64,000 nucleotides of DNA, taken from contig VUYV01000021.1 in the NCBI GenBank assembly GCA_008711295.1, positions 616,503 to 680,502 of the forward strand, read 5' to 3'. The notes beneath the pieces are model-generated. The model worked only from the letters and a program-made list of their open reading frames with translations, had not been told where the DNA came from and searched no databases. Position numbers and translations under genes: made by a program. Source of the stretch: Anarhynchus alexandrinus (Eukaryota > Chordata > Aves > Charadriiformes > Charadriidae). Positions 13,701 through 24,612 of the stretch are shown here, piece by piece (positions within the stretch are counted from its first letter, which is position 1; each line of letters begins with the position of its first letter).

Positions 13701-13980
13701 GTAATGCCACTTCTCTCCTGCACCCTTGGTAAATGTATTATTGCATACATACTGCCCCTGTGTCCTAAAAGTAAGCTTTGAGGTTGTTTGGTGTTCTGAA
13801 AAAAATACATCATTAGGCTAAATTTAGAAATTTTCCTTGCTCTTCATAACTGAAGGCCGACGTTGTGGCTAGCCCCAAAGGGTCTACTTTGTGAGCTGAA
13901 TGAAAAAGTCTGTTTCTGGGAAAAAAAAAGAAAATATTCAGGCACTGAAAGACTCCAGTATGCTGTATTCACCTGGGGAT
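10704..13980. other. Unassigned DNA with a poly-C run
   Basis: No intact gene. A 12-base poly-C lies at 11305-11316. On the minus strand a 56-residue open stretch (12206-12036), bounded by stops, has protein-like composition but no family I recognise; it is treated as a finding rather than a gene. Confidence 0.5.
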
Positions 13981-14222
13981 GGGATGAGGCATGGGGACCT
14001 GTAGCAGACCTGAAGGAACATTCTGGCATTTTCTGTTCTTGCCTTTCAACACTGCAAAATGTTCATTTAATGTCATTACTCCATGGAGGATGAAAGGATT
14101 GGATGAGGGGTAGAGACCTATATCATATTTGAAGGAACATTGTGGCTTTTTCTATTTCTGCCCTTGCCTTTCAACACTACAAAATACTTTTTTTGTTATT
14201 CCTCTGTGGAGGACATGATCAA
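13981..14222. repeat. Diverged tandem duplication, two units of about 120 bp
   Basis: Unit 1 (about 13982-14098) and unit 2 (about 14101-14222) share the ordered blocks 'ggatgagg', 'gaaggaacatt', 'ttgcctttcaacact', 'caaaat' and 'gaggacatga/gaggatgaaa', at matching spacing, with scattered substitutions and a small indel. This is a local direct duplication old enough to have diverged noticeably. It has no coding content. Confidence 0.75.
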
Positions 14223-16379
14223 ACCTTGCTGGAGGATCGTTATTCATCAATTTTCACTATTCTATTGAGCCCACCTGTGATACAAGGAACCTTGTTCTGC
14301 TTCCCTTGCTCTACAAGAACCCAGACACTCTTGTTTTTATTGTTTGTGGGCTTTTCAAGTATAATTGTCTTGTTTGCCTATAACATGGACATGTTGCTTG
14401 ACATGGCTAGTGCCCACAACAATTTTTGTCAGTAACTTGTTTCTTCTTATTTAGTTTTGCTTTTTCTCAGTTTTCCCTAATTCTCTTTATATAATGAGCT
14501 GCTCTATGGGCTAGCTGATCACTGGACACCAATTTAAACCAACAGTTTAAATCATGCAACAGACCTTGCAATAAAGCTTAAAATACAGCTAAATTGGATT
14601 TCTGTCTATGTAGAGCCTCTGCTTCATCAGATTCTTCCTAAGGTCTCTGGCAAAGTTCATGAGAAAGGGAAAGTTTTGTCATGATTTTAAGTGACAAGTT
14701 TTTAAAAGTTCAGTTTTGTTATTAAGTCATGGTTTATAAAAGTATTATTCAATGGCTATCACTATTTCTTCAAAAAGTCACACAACATAAAAAATGTTCA
14801 GTTGAAAGCTCAGAATACAAACCTGATGATTGACTCCCAATGAATCATCCAAAAGAGATGGAAGCAAAGAAAAACCAAAGAAATGTACACCATTTTTTCT
14901 TATATTTACTGATGTCTATCCAACAGCTATAGAGCAAGACTGAAATGGTAATCAACCTCATAATGTATTTTTCAGAAGGTTTCCTGTGCATCTTGGCACA
15001 AAACTCCAATATACAGAAGTCTGATGTAATTTTTTTTTATTGAATCCAGCACCAGGTGTCCTCATATAATTAAGTGGGAAATATTGCAATACGTACAGCA
15101 TATTCTGTCTTAAATCTTACTGTTTCAAAGTCCTCAAAGCTAGTCTTGTTAGACCTATTTTCAGAACTTATTAATGTCATTCAAAAATAATGAGCATATT
15201 GAATTTATGTTATAAAATGTGAGTAAAGTAGAAATAGGCAAGAGTTCTAATACCAATGCAACTCCTTTGTCATCAGATACATTGCCTATGTTCTCTTTTC
15301 ATATGGGATATAGAAGTGATTTATGAAGCAATACAATAACCATGGAAGAAGAACTGTACATCTTCGGTACCTCCAATCCTCATTGTTTTATGTAGCCATC
15401 ATCTCTAAATTCTGCAATACAATGCAAGTACTCTCTTGTGCAAAAGTGTTTACAGAACATCCATAATAAAAGTGTGTAGACATGGAAACTAAAGAAGAAA
15501 ATAATTATTAGACTGTTTCTCAAAATGACATTCAGATATTAGTTATTTCTTCATGCGATTTTGCAGTATAGCTCTGAGACATCAGAAAACTAAATTGAGC
15601 AATATCATCCCTGACAGGAAACAAGGAAACAAGCAGACTTCATTTACAGAAGCATATGTGAAAGAGAGGTTCAGAATAAGAAATGAACAAATCCATCTTT
15701 GATCTCGAAAGTCATGTAAGGTCAATCGACCTATAACAGGAATAGGACAACACACAACTAATAAGGACTGTAATAATGCATATTTACATATTAGAATGGA
15801 ATAGTCTTCCACTCTGTAAAAAGATCAGGGAAGAGTAACATATTTTATGGAAGCTGAATCAGTTTATTGTGATCTACTGAAAAATTACAGGGGAAGAATA
15901 AAATTAATGCTCAAATGTGTGAAGTGTAACAAATTAGTAGAATTTACAGAAATTTCCCATATGCACGCATCAGCCCAGATGGCAGGATCTTCAGATGCTC
16001 ACTTCTGTTCTTGTCTGGCTCCAGCCTGGCCACCAGCACTGTCCGAGGCAAGACAGAGCCCACGGTGATCGCAAGCCAAGAGGAAATTTCCTAGGCAGGC
16101 TAGCTGTTTCCACAACAGCCCAGCTGCTTTCCAGTCCAGTCTCCTTATGTTGCAAAAGTGGTGCCCAAGGGTGAATAAGGAAAAAGGAAAGGAATGAAGC
16201 CTGCAATGGGGACTCCAGCACTTGTACCTTAGGATGTGTTTAGCAACTTTATTCTTCTCTCCGCTGCAAAGTATTAGCTATTAATTTTATAAGGTTACTC
16301 TAATGCAAAGGCAATGTGAAAGCATGCCAGGTTGACCATTATGTCTGCATCATTTGTATGTATTACTTTCATTTCATTC
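14223..16379. other. Unassigned AT-rich DNA
   Basis: No gene is recognised. A more GC-rich patch at about 15.97-16.22 kb has overlapping short frames on both strands and no domain. Confidence 0.5.
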
Positions 16380-16560
16380 TGCTTTTTACTGTTCCCTGGG
16401 GTTCATTCTTTACCTACTTACTTACAGTCTGTCTTCTTTTCTTCTTCCTTTTGTCTGCTTCTCCCTTCTCCTAGCATTCCTTTCTCAGATTTCATTTATC
16501 TCCCCTATATTCCTTACTCTTTTTGCTCACTTTTGCTCTTTTTTTTTTCACTCTTTAGCA
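16380..16560. repeat. Pyrimidine-rich (polypyrimidine) stretch
   Basis: A roughly 180-base run made mainly of C and T on the plus strand (TTCTTTTCTTCTTCC-type sequence, then a T-run near 16541). It explains the Phe/Leu/Ser-rich overlapping open frames here, which are compositional and not genes. Confidence 0.7.
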
Positions 16561-16840
16561 CCCCCCGCTTCAAAAGCATCCTCCTTCAATTAGTACATTA
16601 ACTCACTCTCCAGCCCCTCTAGTACTGAATTCCAACCGCTACCCCTTTCTACCTTATCTAAAAGGGAAATAACAGCACCACCACCACAGGCTTTGAAGAG
16701 AAATTATCGAAATGCACTGCACTTAGACAAACTCAGATTTGATCTAACAGTAACTTTATACGTAATTCAGCAACTAACTTACAATAGCATGACTCAGAAG
16801 AGAAAATCATGCGGTAAAACATTACATTGAATGGGAAATG

Positions 16841-16985
16841 ATTCAGTGAAAACATTATTCAGAGTAGGCAATTACTGAGTGAAGATATTATCCACAGCCG
16901 ACAATTACTCAGTAAAAATATTATACAGTGCAGGCAAATATTCAAGCAAATATTTGACAAGGACAGCAATTATTCAATAAACAAT
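16841..16985. repeat. 33-bp minisatellite, about 4.4 copies
   Basis: Four consecutive units, 16841-16873, 16874-16906, 16907-16939 and 16940-16971 (33, 33, 33, 32 bp), are followed by a partial fifth. Each begins with A(T/C)T(C/G)A followed by AG or GTGAA/AGTAAA-type sequence, has a central TATTAT(C/A) or related core, and ends in a (G)CAATT or GCAAAT block. The units differ by several substitutions each, so the array is not recent. It lies in otherwise unassigned AT-rich DNA. Confidence 0.85.
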
Positions 16986-17474
16986 CATAATTGCACCCAA
17001 CGGAGCACACTTGCCATAAACAGTACAAATAATTAGCAGACTCAAACGATGTTACTGTGACTGCCCGAGTTTCAGCTAATTTACATGGCAGCTAAGCTCT
17101 ACAGGACAATCAGAATCTGTCAGTGAGCGAAAACTTGTTTTTCCTTTTGTCTCTTCAGTTCTAGGAAGTAATATCACAGTTCTATCAATTTTAATGAAGA
17201 AGCAAGCGTAGTTTCATCAGTTTTCTGGAGTTAGTCAGTTATCCTTTTCCAGGAATGAGCGTTACTCACATGATTTCTTTCTTCAATTGCTTCTTCTGTC
17301 ACACTTTTAATCCTTTGCATTCCATCTCACTTTCTCAATGGCTCTCAGAACTTGCTTTTATTTTTTGCTTTTTTTCCCCCTGCAGTTGCATTATTTTTCA
17401 AATTTCTCCAGTTTTCTGTTTTCAAAGCACAAATTCATTTATTTTTCTTGTTGTATGAAGACTTTTCACATATT
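16986..17474. other. Unassigned DNA beside the minisatellite
   Basis: No gene or known repeat. The sequence becomes T-rich toward 17.4 kb, producing Phe-rich spurious frames. Confidence 0.5.
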
Positions 17475-17506
17475 CTATTTCTATTTCTATTTCCGTTTCT
17501 ATTTGT
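17475..17506. repeat. (CTATTT)n hexanucleotide microsatellite
   Basis: Five consecutive CTATTT-like units, one changed to CCGTTT. It is a short imperfect array. Confidence 0.85.
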
Positions 17507-19984
17507 AGTAAAGCTCCCACTCATACTTTTTCAGTCTCCCAGCAGAAGGAGGCAGCTCTCATTCTCCTTTAGTCCAGAACTATCACTTCTCCTTTTGCTT
17601 CGCTAATTGGATCAGTGATTCTTCTCATGCCATTCATCTTATGTACCTCTATTTACTCTTTCAGACGTTCTCAAACTCTGTTCTCAACTGTTTTCTTTTG
17701 ACCTAATCCAGGCATTCATTAGTTAATTTCACCAGCACCCATTGTACCTTCACAAAATAGTTTTTTGTTTGAAAATCTTACATTTTTTTATGATTGCCTG
17801 CGTGAAGGTATAGTTTTGTATCTCTTGTTTTGCTTCATTGCTTAAAGTCAGGTTTTTAAGCAATCCATCTGATGAAATTATGTATTATTCTGTTGCTGAG
17901 TTATTTTTGTCCACGAAGGTGCTAAATCCTTTCAGTGCAGTTTAGTTTTCTAAGCACCTATATTTAGATATACATACCAAAAATGACTTGTACAAAAAAA
18001 AAGAAGTAACAGGAGAGTTGTTGGGATCCTATAACTAGGGAAGCCACATTAGTAGAATCACACTGACTTTCGTGTTGTAGATTAGGACAAGTGATACCAG
18101 AATTAGAGTTCCCCCATTTAACTGTATCACCAAACAAGTATAAGTATTCTGGTCTTAATTTTAAGGACAAATTGGCAGCAGGACTCCAAAGGTATTACTG
18201 TATTGCAACAGCAAGGCCAGCAGATTTTCCATATTATTTAGTAAAGTGATAAACTATACTGAAAAAGGCACTTGTATTTGTGCAGAAAGTGCCTGCGTAG
18301 GGATTTACATCACCATAGCTACGTGATATACTTTTCCCACTAGACTTCTGCTAGCCAGTTTCCCTATGAAGACAGTCTTTAAATGATGTAACATTAGCAG
18401 TGCCATGGGAGTGGTCCTCAAAGTGATAAAAATTATTCCCTCATTAAATTTTAAAACTATTAAAGTCTCAGGGAAATCTGTGTATTGGAACTGGAAATTA
18501 TATATTTGATTACACCGAATATTTTCTACCTGCCAGTTTCTGAAGTCACCAAAGCTCAGCCAAGCCAGGGCAGAAAATTCTCTTTTGACTTGTCTCTTGA
18601 TTATAATTATAAATCAAACTATTTTTTAATCAAGTAAGAAGAACCGTTTACCATTTTATGAATTATGTTGCATACATTTGCAGTCTTAAAATGACAGCAA
18701 TGGAGAAAAACCAAAGTCATCCTACATCTCCCTTACTTCTATCATACTTCTTTCAGCCCAGCTTTCCCAAACACTCGCTTAAGTCATATACCAAAGCAAC
18801 TTCAAAAAAGTGGGAAGAGTTTTTGGGTCTGATTTCTTCTTATAGGACCAAATTAATGCAAGGGAAAGAAAACACTCAGCAGAAATTATGAGACAACTTA
18901 AATGAAAAGAAAGTAAAATACAAATTATGTATTTTGTTCACTCTACACCAGCCACAAACACAGGCTTCAATAAATTAATTGCCTGAAACATCCTTTTCTC
19001 TCTCTCTCTTTTTTTTTTTTAAATTTCTTGGAACTGGTTGTATTTCTACTTGTCTGAGATCTTTGTGAGCTCATTTGTTACAGATCTTTACTCACATTGC
19101 TTAGTTGACTTTAATGCATTTACATTGCTGTAAAGTTAAAATCAATCCTAAAAGTTATTTTCAGAAGCTACTTCTGCACTGATGATTTTCTGACTCTTTT
19201 CTAGCTGTGAGGAATAAAGGAAAATTTGTTAAGAAACTTAACTACTTTTAGTGTCAAGTAAACCAGAAGCCTGTTCTGAGTCACCTCAGTGAGAATCATT
19301 CACACCCCATTAGGCAGCTACCAGTTGTAGCTGTTTGAACCTGACCCCTGATTCACATGCCCCATTCATTGGCAAATGGTGTCTCTTTTTTTTCCTTTGG
19401 GAAAGGGACATAATTTTAAACCTTCAGGAGACTGGAATCCTGTAGAAATGATAATAAAATGTAGTTGTTCAGTCTTATATTACTTCTCAGCTGATGACTC
19501 ACAATAAAATATCTCAAAATGTAAGCCAGAAGAGGAATGGCTTGTCCTGTGTACAAGCTAAGCTTCCACTAAACTGCTTGGAAATAAGTGCTGATCTCAC
19601 TCAGAAAGTATAGATTATAGACTGTGTGAGACTGTTCTTCACCGTTATAGCACTTGCTGCTTGTCTGATTACATTCTCGCTCATTTTTTTGTGCTCAGGG
19701 CTTACCATAAATACCTGTGGGTACTTCTTGGGCATGGTGAGATCATAACAGTGCATTTGGGGTAAAACTGCCTGGCTGAAGCTCTAGATTGAGACCCAAG
19801 AGACAGTTACAGCCTCAGTTTAATCAAAAGTTTTCCCTCTCACCTTGAACTGATCACATAGGAGTAATGTCAGGGAAACACTCAGTTTTGTAACGGGGAT
19901 CTAACAAAGCCCTTAATCTGAAGGCCATTCGTGTTCAGAAAAGATGAGTTCAAATGGGAATAGAAGGAGATCCTCAGGGTGAAT
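17507..19984. other. Unassigned AT-rich DNA with (TC)n/T-run
   Basis: No gene is seen. A TC microsatellite passes into a T-run at 18996-19020. Frames of 60-80 residues are unremarkable. Confidence 0.5.
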
Positions 19985-20183
19985 AAGGTCAGTCTTATGA
20001 GAAAAGACTAAAAAGAGATTGGCCTTTTTAGCTAGCTAAAGGAAAGACAATGTGGGATCTTTGCCTGTGTACATATACACAGGTATACACAGAGCTAGGG
20101 GGTGGGGCGGGTAGAAATTAGGAAGGAATGAAAGCTGTTAATGCTAAAGGACAAATTTAGTGCAAGATCAATGCATCTGAAGT
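19985..20183 (+). mobile_element. Possible ancient CR1-like remnant
   Basis: The order 'cttatgagaaaagactaaaa', 'attggcctttttagct', 'ggaaagacaatgtggga', then 'taaaggacaaatttagtgca' resembles the old CR1 ORF2 3' consensus ([13 protein letters not shown], then RRL.GDLI, then a basic 'rt.Gn.fkl' region). It is very diverged and lacks a terminal motif, so the call is tentative. Confidence 0.4.
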
Positions 20184-21848
20184 AATAATGTCCACAGTTA
20201 AGCCAACAGCAGGTCACAAACACTCACAGGAGGAAGTTTGCTTTCTATTAGGAGTTGTATATGGAAAAATCCCAAAGACATGATAAAATTGTGCTTATTT
20301 GTGGCAGCCCAGACCAGGACTTGATTGTGCAGGGTCTCCTCTGTGCTAGTTTGTTTAAATATAAACAAACACACGCACATAAATGTTATACCATCCTCTT
20401 TCACAGTACCCTTTTTGTCTGAACTAACGGATAGCAGCAAGAATCTGTCAGCTTTCTTATTTATCGTTTTCTGTTTCTTCCTCAGAGTTCCCCTAATTTT
20501 TCACTACCCTGCCCATCTTTTCTGCTTTTTCTTTGCTCATATTTGCATGGGTGACAGTTGCCGTCTACAGCTGTTATTGTCCTTTCCGTGTGTCTGCCCT
20601 GTCCTTGTGATAGTCTGACTTTTTCTCTGTCTCTGTTTCTGTCATGTTCTGATTTGCATTCTTTCCCCTTAAATGGCAAATGCCTGCAGTGCTCAAATTG
20701 CATCACTGACCTTGCCGCCTGTTATAAAAACTTGTTATTTAAGAAATCTGAGAATTTATTCAACAGAGAAAAGGAGAATGTGGAGTAAAGATGTGTGCGC
20801 TGACATTTCAACTCCTCTGAGCTTTCCTGGAAACTCACAGCGACAATAAACACCTGCAGTTCTCCAGCAGGCTGATCTTTTTCTTCTCCTCTTTGGCAAC
20901 TGGGGAATGCCTTTGGCACCTGTGGGCTGACACCCCCTGCAATCTAGATCTATGCTGTCTTCAGTGGAGCCCTGTTAAAGCAGCCACCAGCCCAAGACCA
21001 GTGCCTTAAAAGTACAGTCAGAACCTAAGAGACAGGCAAGAAAATATTCAAATTGGCTTTAAAGACCATTGGAGACAGTTCTTCTGCAAAATGGAGGATT
21101 TAACCAAGACAGTCTCTCTCATGTTATGCTCCCCTGTGTAACGAAGGGACCATGGTGTAGACATGGTACTGCCGCAGTCTGTCCTCTCTTTGGCAGTCAC
21201 GAATGCAGAGCAGCGTCAGGATCACAGGGGACCTAGGGAGGGACTAACATGCCACTTACAATCAGGATGGAGAGTTTTAGCCCACAACAACTGATCTGAA
21301 CCATTGGCTTCCCTTTAAATCACAATTCTGCTTTCCGTTCAGAGCTAATACTTATGCCATTGTCAAAATAGATGCATAACTGACTACAGAAGACTGGAAA
21401 CAGAGAAGACTCAACCTATTTTTCATAGTAATTTTACTTGCAAATACACTTGAGGTGGACACTGGGTTCCAGCTCCTGCTTCAAACTAACTCTTTTATTT
21501 AGACCAGTTATTTAATTAGTTTGAAGACACACTTCAGAATGTCCTCTTGTTATCTAGGATAAACGTTAGCTCCTCCCACATAATGAAAGTGATTTGCAGA
21601 CACAACCCCAGATAAGAGCACCTTCTTTGTGAAAAAGAACACAGTTCTTAGTTTTCTTCCAAGACACCATCTCTCATTAAAGCAAAACCCATGTAAGGAT
21701 GTAGCAAGCCTACTTCTGTTGTTTCCTGATTATCATCGCACTGGCCTTTTCATCCCTTGGTTGGCAGTGACAACTCTACGGGTTTCAAAAGTCCTTTTTG
21801 AGATGGTTTAAATCATATAAATGTATTTATGATCTGCTTTTTTCAAAG
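20184..21848. other. Unassigned DNA
   Basis: Overlapping frames of 60-100 residues occur on both strands between 20.2 and 20.9 kb; they are mutually antisense and lack domains. Nothing else is recognised up to the LTR insertion site. Confidence 0.5.
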
Positions 21849-21853
21849 AGTGT
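21849..21853. repeat. Target-site duplication AGTGT (left copy)
   Basis: Five bases immediately before the LTR's 5' TG are repeated exactly immediately after its terminal CA (22643-22647). Confidence 0.9.
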
Positions 21854-22642
21854 TGTCCTGGTTTGAGGTAAAATGGAACCAATTTTCTTTTCAGTAACTT
21901 TACTTTTCAGTTAAACCTCTTCTAACTAACTGCCCTCTCTGAAATTAACGGTGTATTTTTCAGACAGTGTCAGCTTCTAGCAGATAAGGCCTGATATTTA
22001 TAGGGAATACCAAAGAATGGTATGCAGAGAGGCTCCTGCTTATACTTATTGCTATAACAACCAAGGGCAGCTCACTTTGTTGCGTGCCCTGTTGGAGGGT
22101 CGGAAGCGGAAGAGCACAGAGGGGTCCCACCTGTGGGGAGGAGCAAACAGGACAGTGACCCAAAACTGACTAAGAGGGTATTCCATCACATCTGCATCAT
22201 GCTCATAAAGGCTGAGGGTTCAAAGGGGTCAGCTTCTTCAATGGCTGGTGTCCGAGGAGGACTCTGTCTGTTCATCTGCTTTTGATTCTGATCTGTGCTT
22301 TCTGAATCTAGATCTAGAATCCAGTTCCCGTCCATCGCTGAGTCCAGCCTAGGACTTTCCCAGTGCCTGCCGGTGACGTGATTGTCATCCTGTGAGCTCT
22401 ATACGGGTTATATATATTGTATATATTTCATTATTACCTCATTAATATTATTATCTTCTCTTTTTATTATTTTATTATTAATATTTCATTAAAGTAGTTT
22501 AGTTGCTTTTCAACTCATCTCTCTCTCACTCATTTTATTTCCTCTGTTCTGAAGGGAGATGCTCTCCCTTCTCTGAAGGGGACAGAGGTTAAAGAGAGCA
22601 ACTGTCATTATTTTAGTGGTCAGCCAAGCCCAAACCACGACA
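21854..22642 (-). mobile_element. Solo LTR of an avian endogenous retrovirus (ERVL-like)
   Basis: The 789-bp element begins TGTCCTGGTTTGAG and ends in a sequence whose reverse complement is TGTCGTGGTTTGGG, giving near-perfect terminal inverted repeats with canonical TG...CA ends. It is flanked by a perfect 5-bp AGTGT duplication. No gag, pol or env sequence adjoins it, so it is a solo LTR left by LTR-LTR recombination. Read on the minus strand it resembles the common avian ERVL-type LTR: a TGTCGTGGTTT start, an A-rich U3 segment, a 'CTTTATGAGCATGA' region, and a CTCAAACCAGGACA end. The orientation call rests on that family resemblance and is less certain than the boundaries. An AT-rich segment (22.40-22.50 kb) with TATATATA motifs lies inside. 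Confidence 0.92.
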
Positions 22643-22647
22643 AGTGT
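22643..22647. repeat. Target-site duplication AGTGT (right copy)
   Basis: An exact copy of 21849-21853, directly after the LTR terminal CA. Confidence 0.9.
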
Positions 22648-23109
22648 TTAGTTTTGATGGCTGTAGCTTCTATTTCAGGCCTGGTGAATACTTTGTGGGT
22701 CTAAAAACTTGTGCACTTTTTTCCAAGTCTGTTAACAAGTTTAATAAAAAGTATTAGCTTGCAAGATTACAATCTTTCCTTTGTTTTCTTTTACATTGGA
22801 GGCATAGCACTTTCTAAGGTCATGTTTAAGTTTTATTAATCTGTTTAAATTGTCAAATTTAATTTGAGAAAGAAATTATCTAAATTTCTTTAATTTTTCA
22901 AAACCTTACTTACATCTGCCTATTGTATACCTCAAGCCAGGAGAGACAATGTGGGAATTAATATAAACTATTTTAGTTGAGAGGGGCTCTTCTCACCTAG
23001 TAAATCCTCCTTGTTGTTGCTCCAAAAGCTGTACTACTTATAAGCAAGCTAGAATAATCCCATGATCCTCAACCAGCAGTCTTATATGCACAGTAATATA
23101 TTGGTATGT
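22648..23109. other. Unassigned AT-rich DNA
   Basis: A single-copy-like stretch between the solo LTR and the CR1 element. Nothing is recognised. Confidence 0.5.
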
Positions 23110-23119
23110 CCCACAATTT

Positions 23120-23458
23120 ATGTTCTACTTTACTCTTTTGGGCCTGAAAGGAGCATCAGAAGAAGTGTCTATCCCCGGAATTGGAGCCCTAGCAATTCTC
23201 TCTCCAACACGGATAATGCATATCAACTCCTGGCTATGTGGCTGGTGCCGTTGTGAGGGTTTTGGCTTTTATGACAATGGGACATTCTTTAATGAATGTG
23301 GCCTGTTAGTGAGGGATGCAATCCATCAGTGTAGAAGAGACAAGGAGATCTTTGGCAGCAGGCTGGCCAACTTGGTGAGGCGGGCTTTAAACAGAAGGAC
23401 TTGGGGGTTGGGGTCCAAGATGGTAATGCTCATGCCATCTTATCCATCTGGGGAATAA
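23120..23458 (+). pseudogene. CR1 ORF1 C-terminal fragment with SGNH/esterase-like block
   Basis: CR1-family ORF1 proteins of several vertebrate lineages carry an esterase (SGNH-hydrolase type) domain of unproven role in retrotransposition. This 112-residue open stretch matches its end: 'INSWLCGWCR', 'GFGFYDNGTFF', then a D-x-x-H block (DAIH, bases 23315-23326), followed by 'IFGSRLANLVRRALN'. In SGNH enzymes the D-x-x-H supplies the catalytic Asp and His, and both residues are still present. The upstream Ser block lies outside the retained sequence or is unrecognisable. The fragment lacks an ORF1 start and the expected upstream region, so no working protein is likely. It is in frame 2, while ORF2 downstream reads mostly in frame 1. 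Confidence 0.7.
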
Positions 23459-23603
23459 GCCAGGCCAATCAGAGCAGCAACAAATGTTCCTTAGCTGACT
23501 GTCAAGAGGAGATCCAGAAGGCTCACCACCTCAAGGTATGTATGGCTGTGGTGGATCCTCTTACACTCCTCCAGGGAAACCCACATGCTTGATTACCTCT
23601 CTG

Positions 23604-24300
23604 AAATGCCTGTACACCAACGCATGTAGCATGGGGAATAAACAGGAAGAACTAGAGATCTGTGTGTGGTCACAGGGCCGTGATCTCATTCCAGTTACAG
23701 AGACATGATGGGATAGCTTGCATGACTGCAATGCTGTCATGGATGGCTACGGACTTTTTAGGAAAAACAGGCCAGTGGGGCGAGGTGGTGGAGTTGTTCT
23801 CTACATGACAGCGCAACTGGAAAGTATCAAGCTCCGCCTAGGGGTGGATGAAGAGTGTGTTAAGACTTTATAGGTAAGAACTAAGGGGTAGGCTAATACA
23901 GGAGACTGCTGTGAGTGTTTACTACAGACCACTGGATCAGGAAGAGGAAGTTGATGAGGCCTTCTACAGACAGCTGGAAATAGCCTCATGATCACAGGCC
24001 CTGGTTCTCATGGGGGACTTCAACCACGCTGATATTTGCTGTGAAGGCAACACAGCCAGACACGCACAGTCCAGGAGGTTTCTGCAGAGCACTGATGACA
24101 ACTTTCTGATGCAGGTGGTGGAGGAACCAACGAGGACAGGTGCACTGCTGGACCTTGTGCTGACAAACAAAGAAGGACTAGTTGGGGATGTGAAGGTTGG
24201 GGGTAGCCTTGGCTGCAGTGACCGTCAGATGGGGAAGTTCGGGATCCTGAGTGGAAGAAGCAGGGCAAAAATTAGAATTACAACCCTGGACTTCAGGAGA
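23604..24300 (+). pseudogene. CR1 ORF2 endonuclease domain, disabled
   Basis: An APE-type endonuclease nicks genomic DNA to prime reverse transcription in this LINE family. Landmarks are 'LYTNACSMGNKQEEL' at the start (conserved Asn and Glu region), the 'TET.WD' block with the usual Trp codon mutated to TGA (23706-23708), 'GGVVLYM' near 23.79 kb, 'MGDFNHADICC' at 24010 (catalytic Asp and Asn), and the final S-D-H block changed to SDR (24217-24225), which loses the catalytic histidine by one codon change. Frame changes between 23.6 and 24.0 kb and several stops confirm inactivity. Confidence 0.88.
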
Positions 24301-24612
24301 GCTGACTTAGGCCTCTTCAAAGACCTACTTGGAGGAATCCCACGGGCTAAGGCTCTAGAAGGAAGGGGGGTGCAAGAGAGCTGGTTAATATTCAGGCACC
24401 ACTTTCTCCAAGCTCAAGATTGGCGCATCCCTATGAGCAATAAATTAGGCAAAGGAGGCAGGAAACCTGCATGGATAAGCAAGGAGCTTCTGGAAAATCT
24501 CAAATGGAAGAAGGAAGTTTTCAGAATGTGGATAAAGGGACTGTCCACCTGGGAGTAATATAAGAGCATTGTCAAAGTATATAGGGATACAACGAGGAAG
24601 GCTAAGCCCCAC

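Noticed and set aside
16332..16601. Two overlapping Ser/Phe/Leu-rich frames resembling membrane proteins
   Set aside because: They arise from a polypyrimidine stretch; two frames at once with the same composition indicate a compositional effect.
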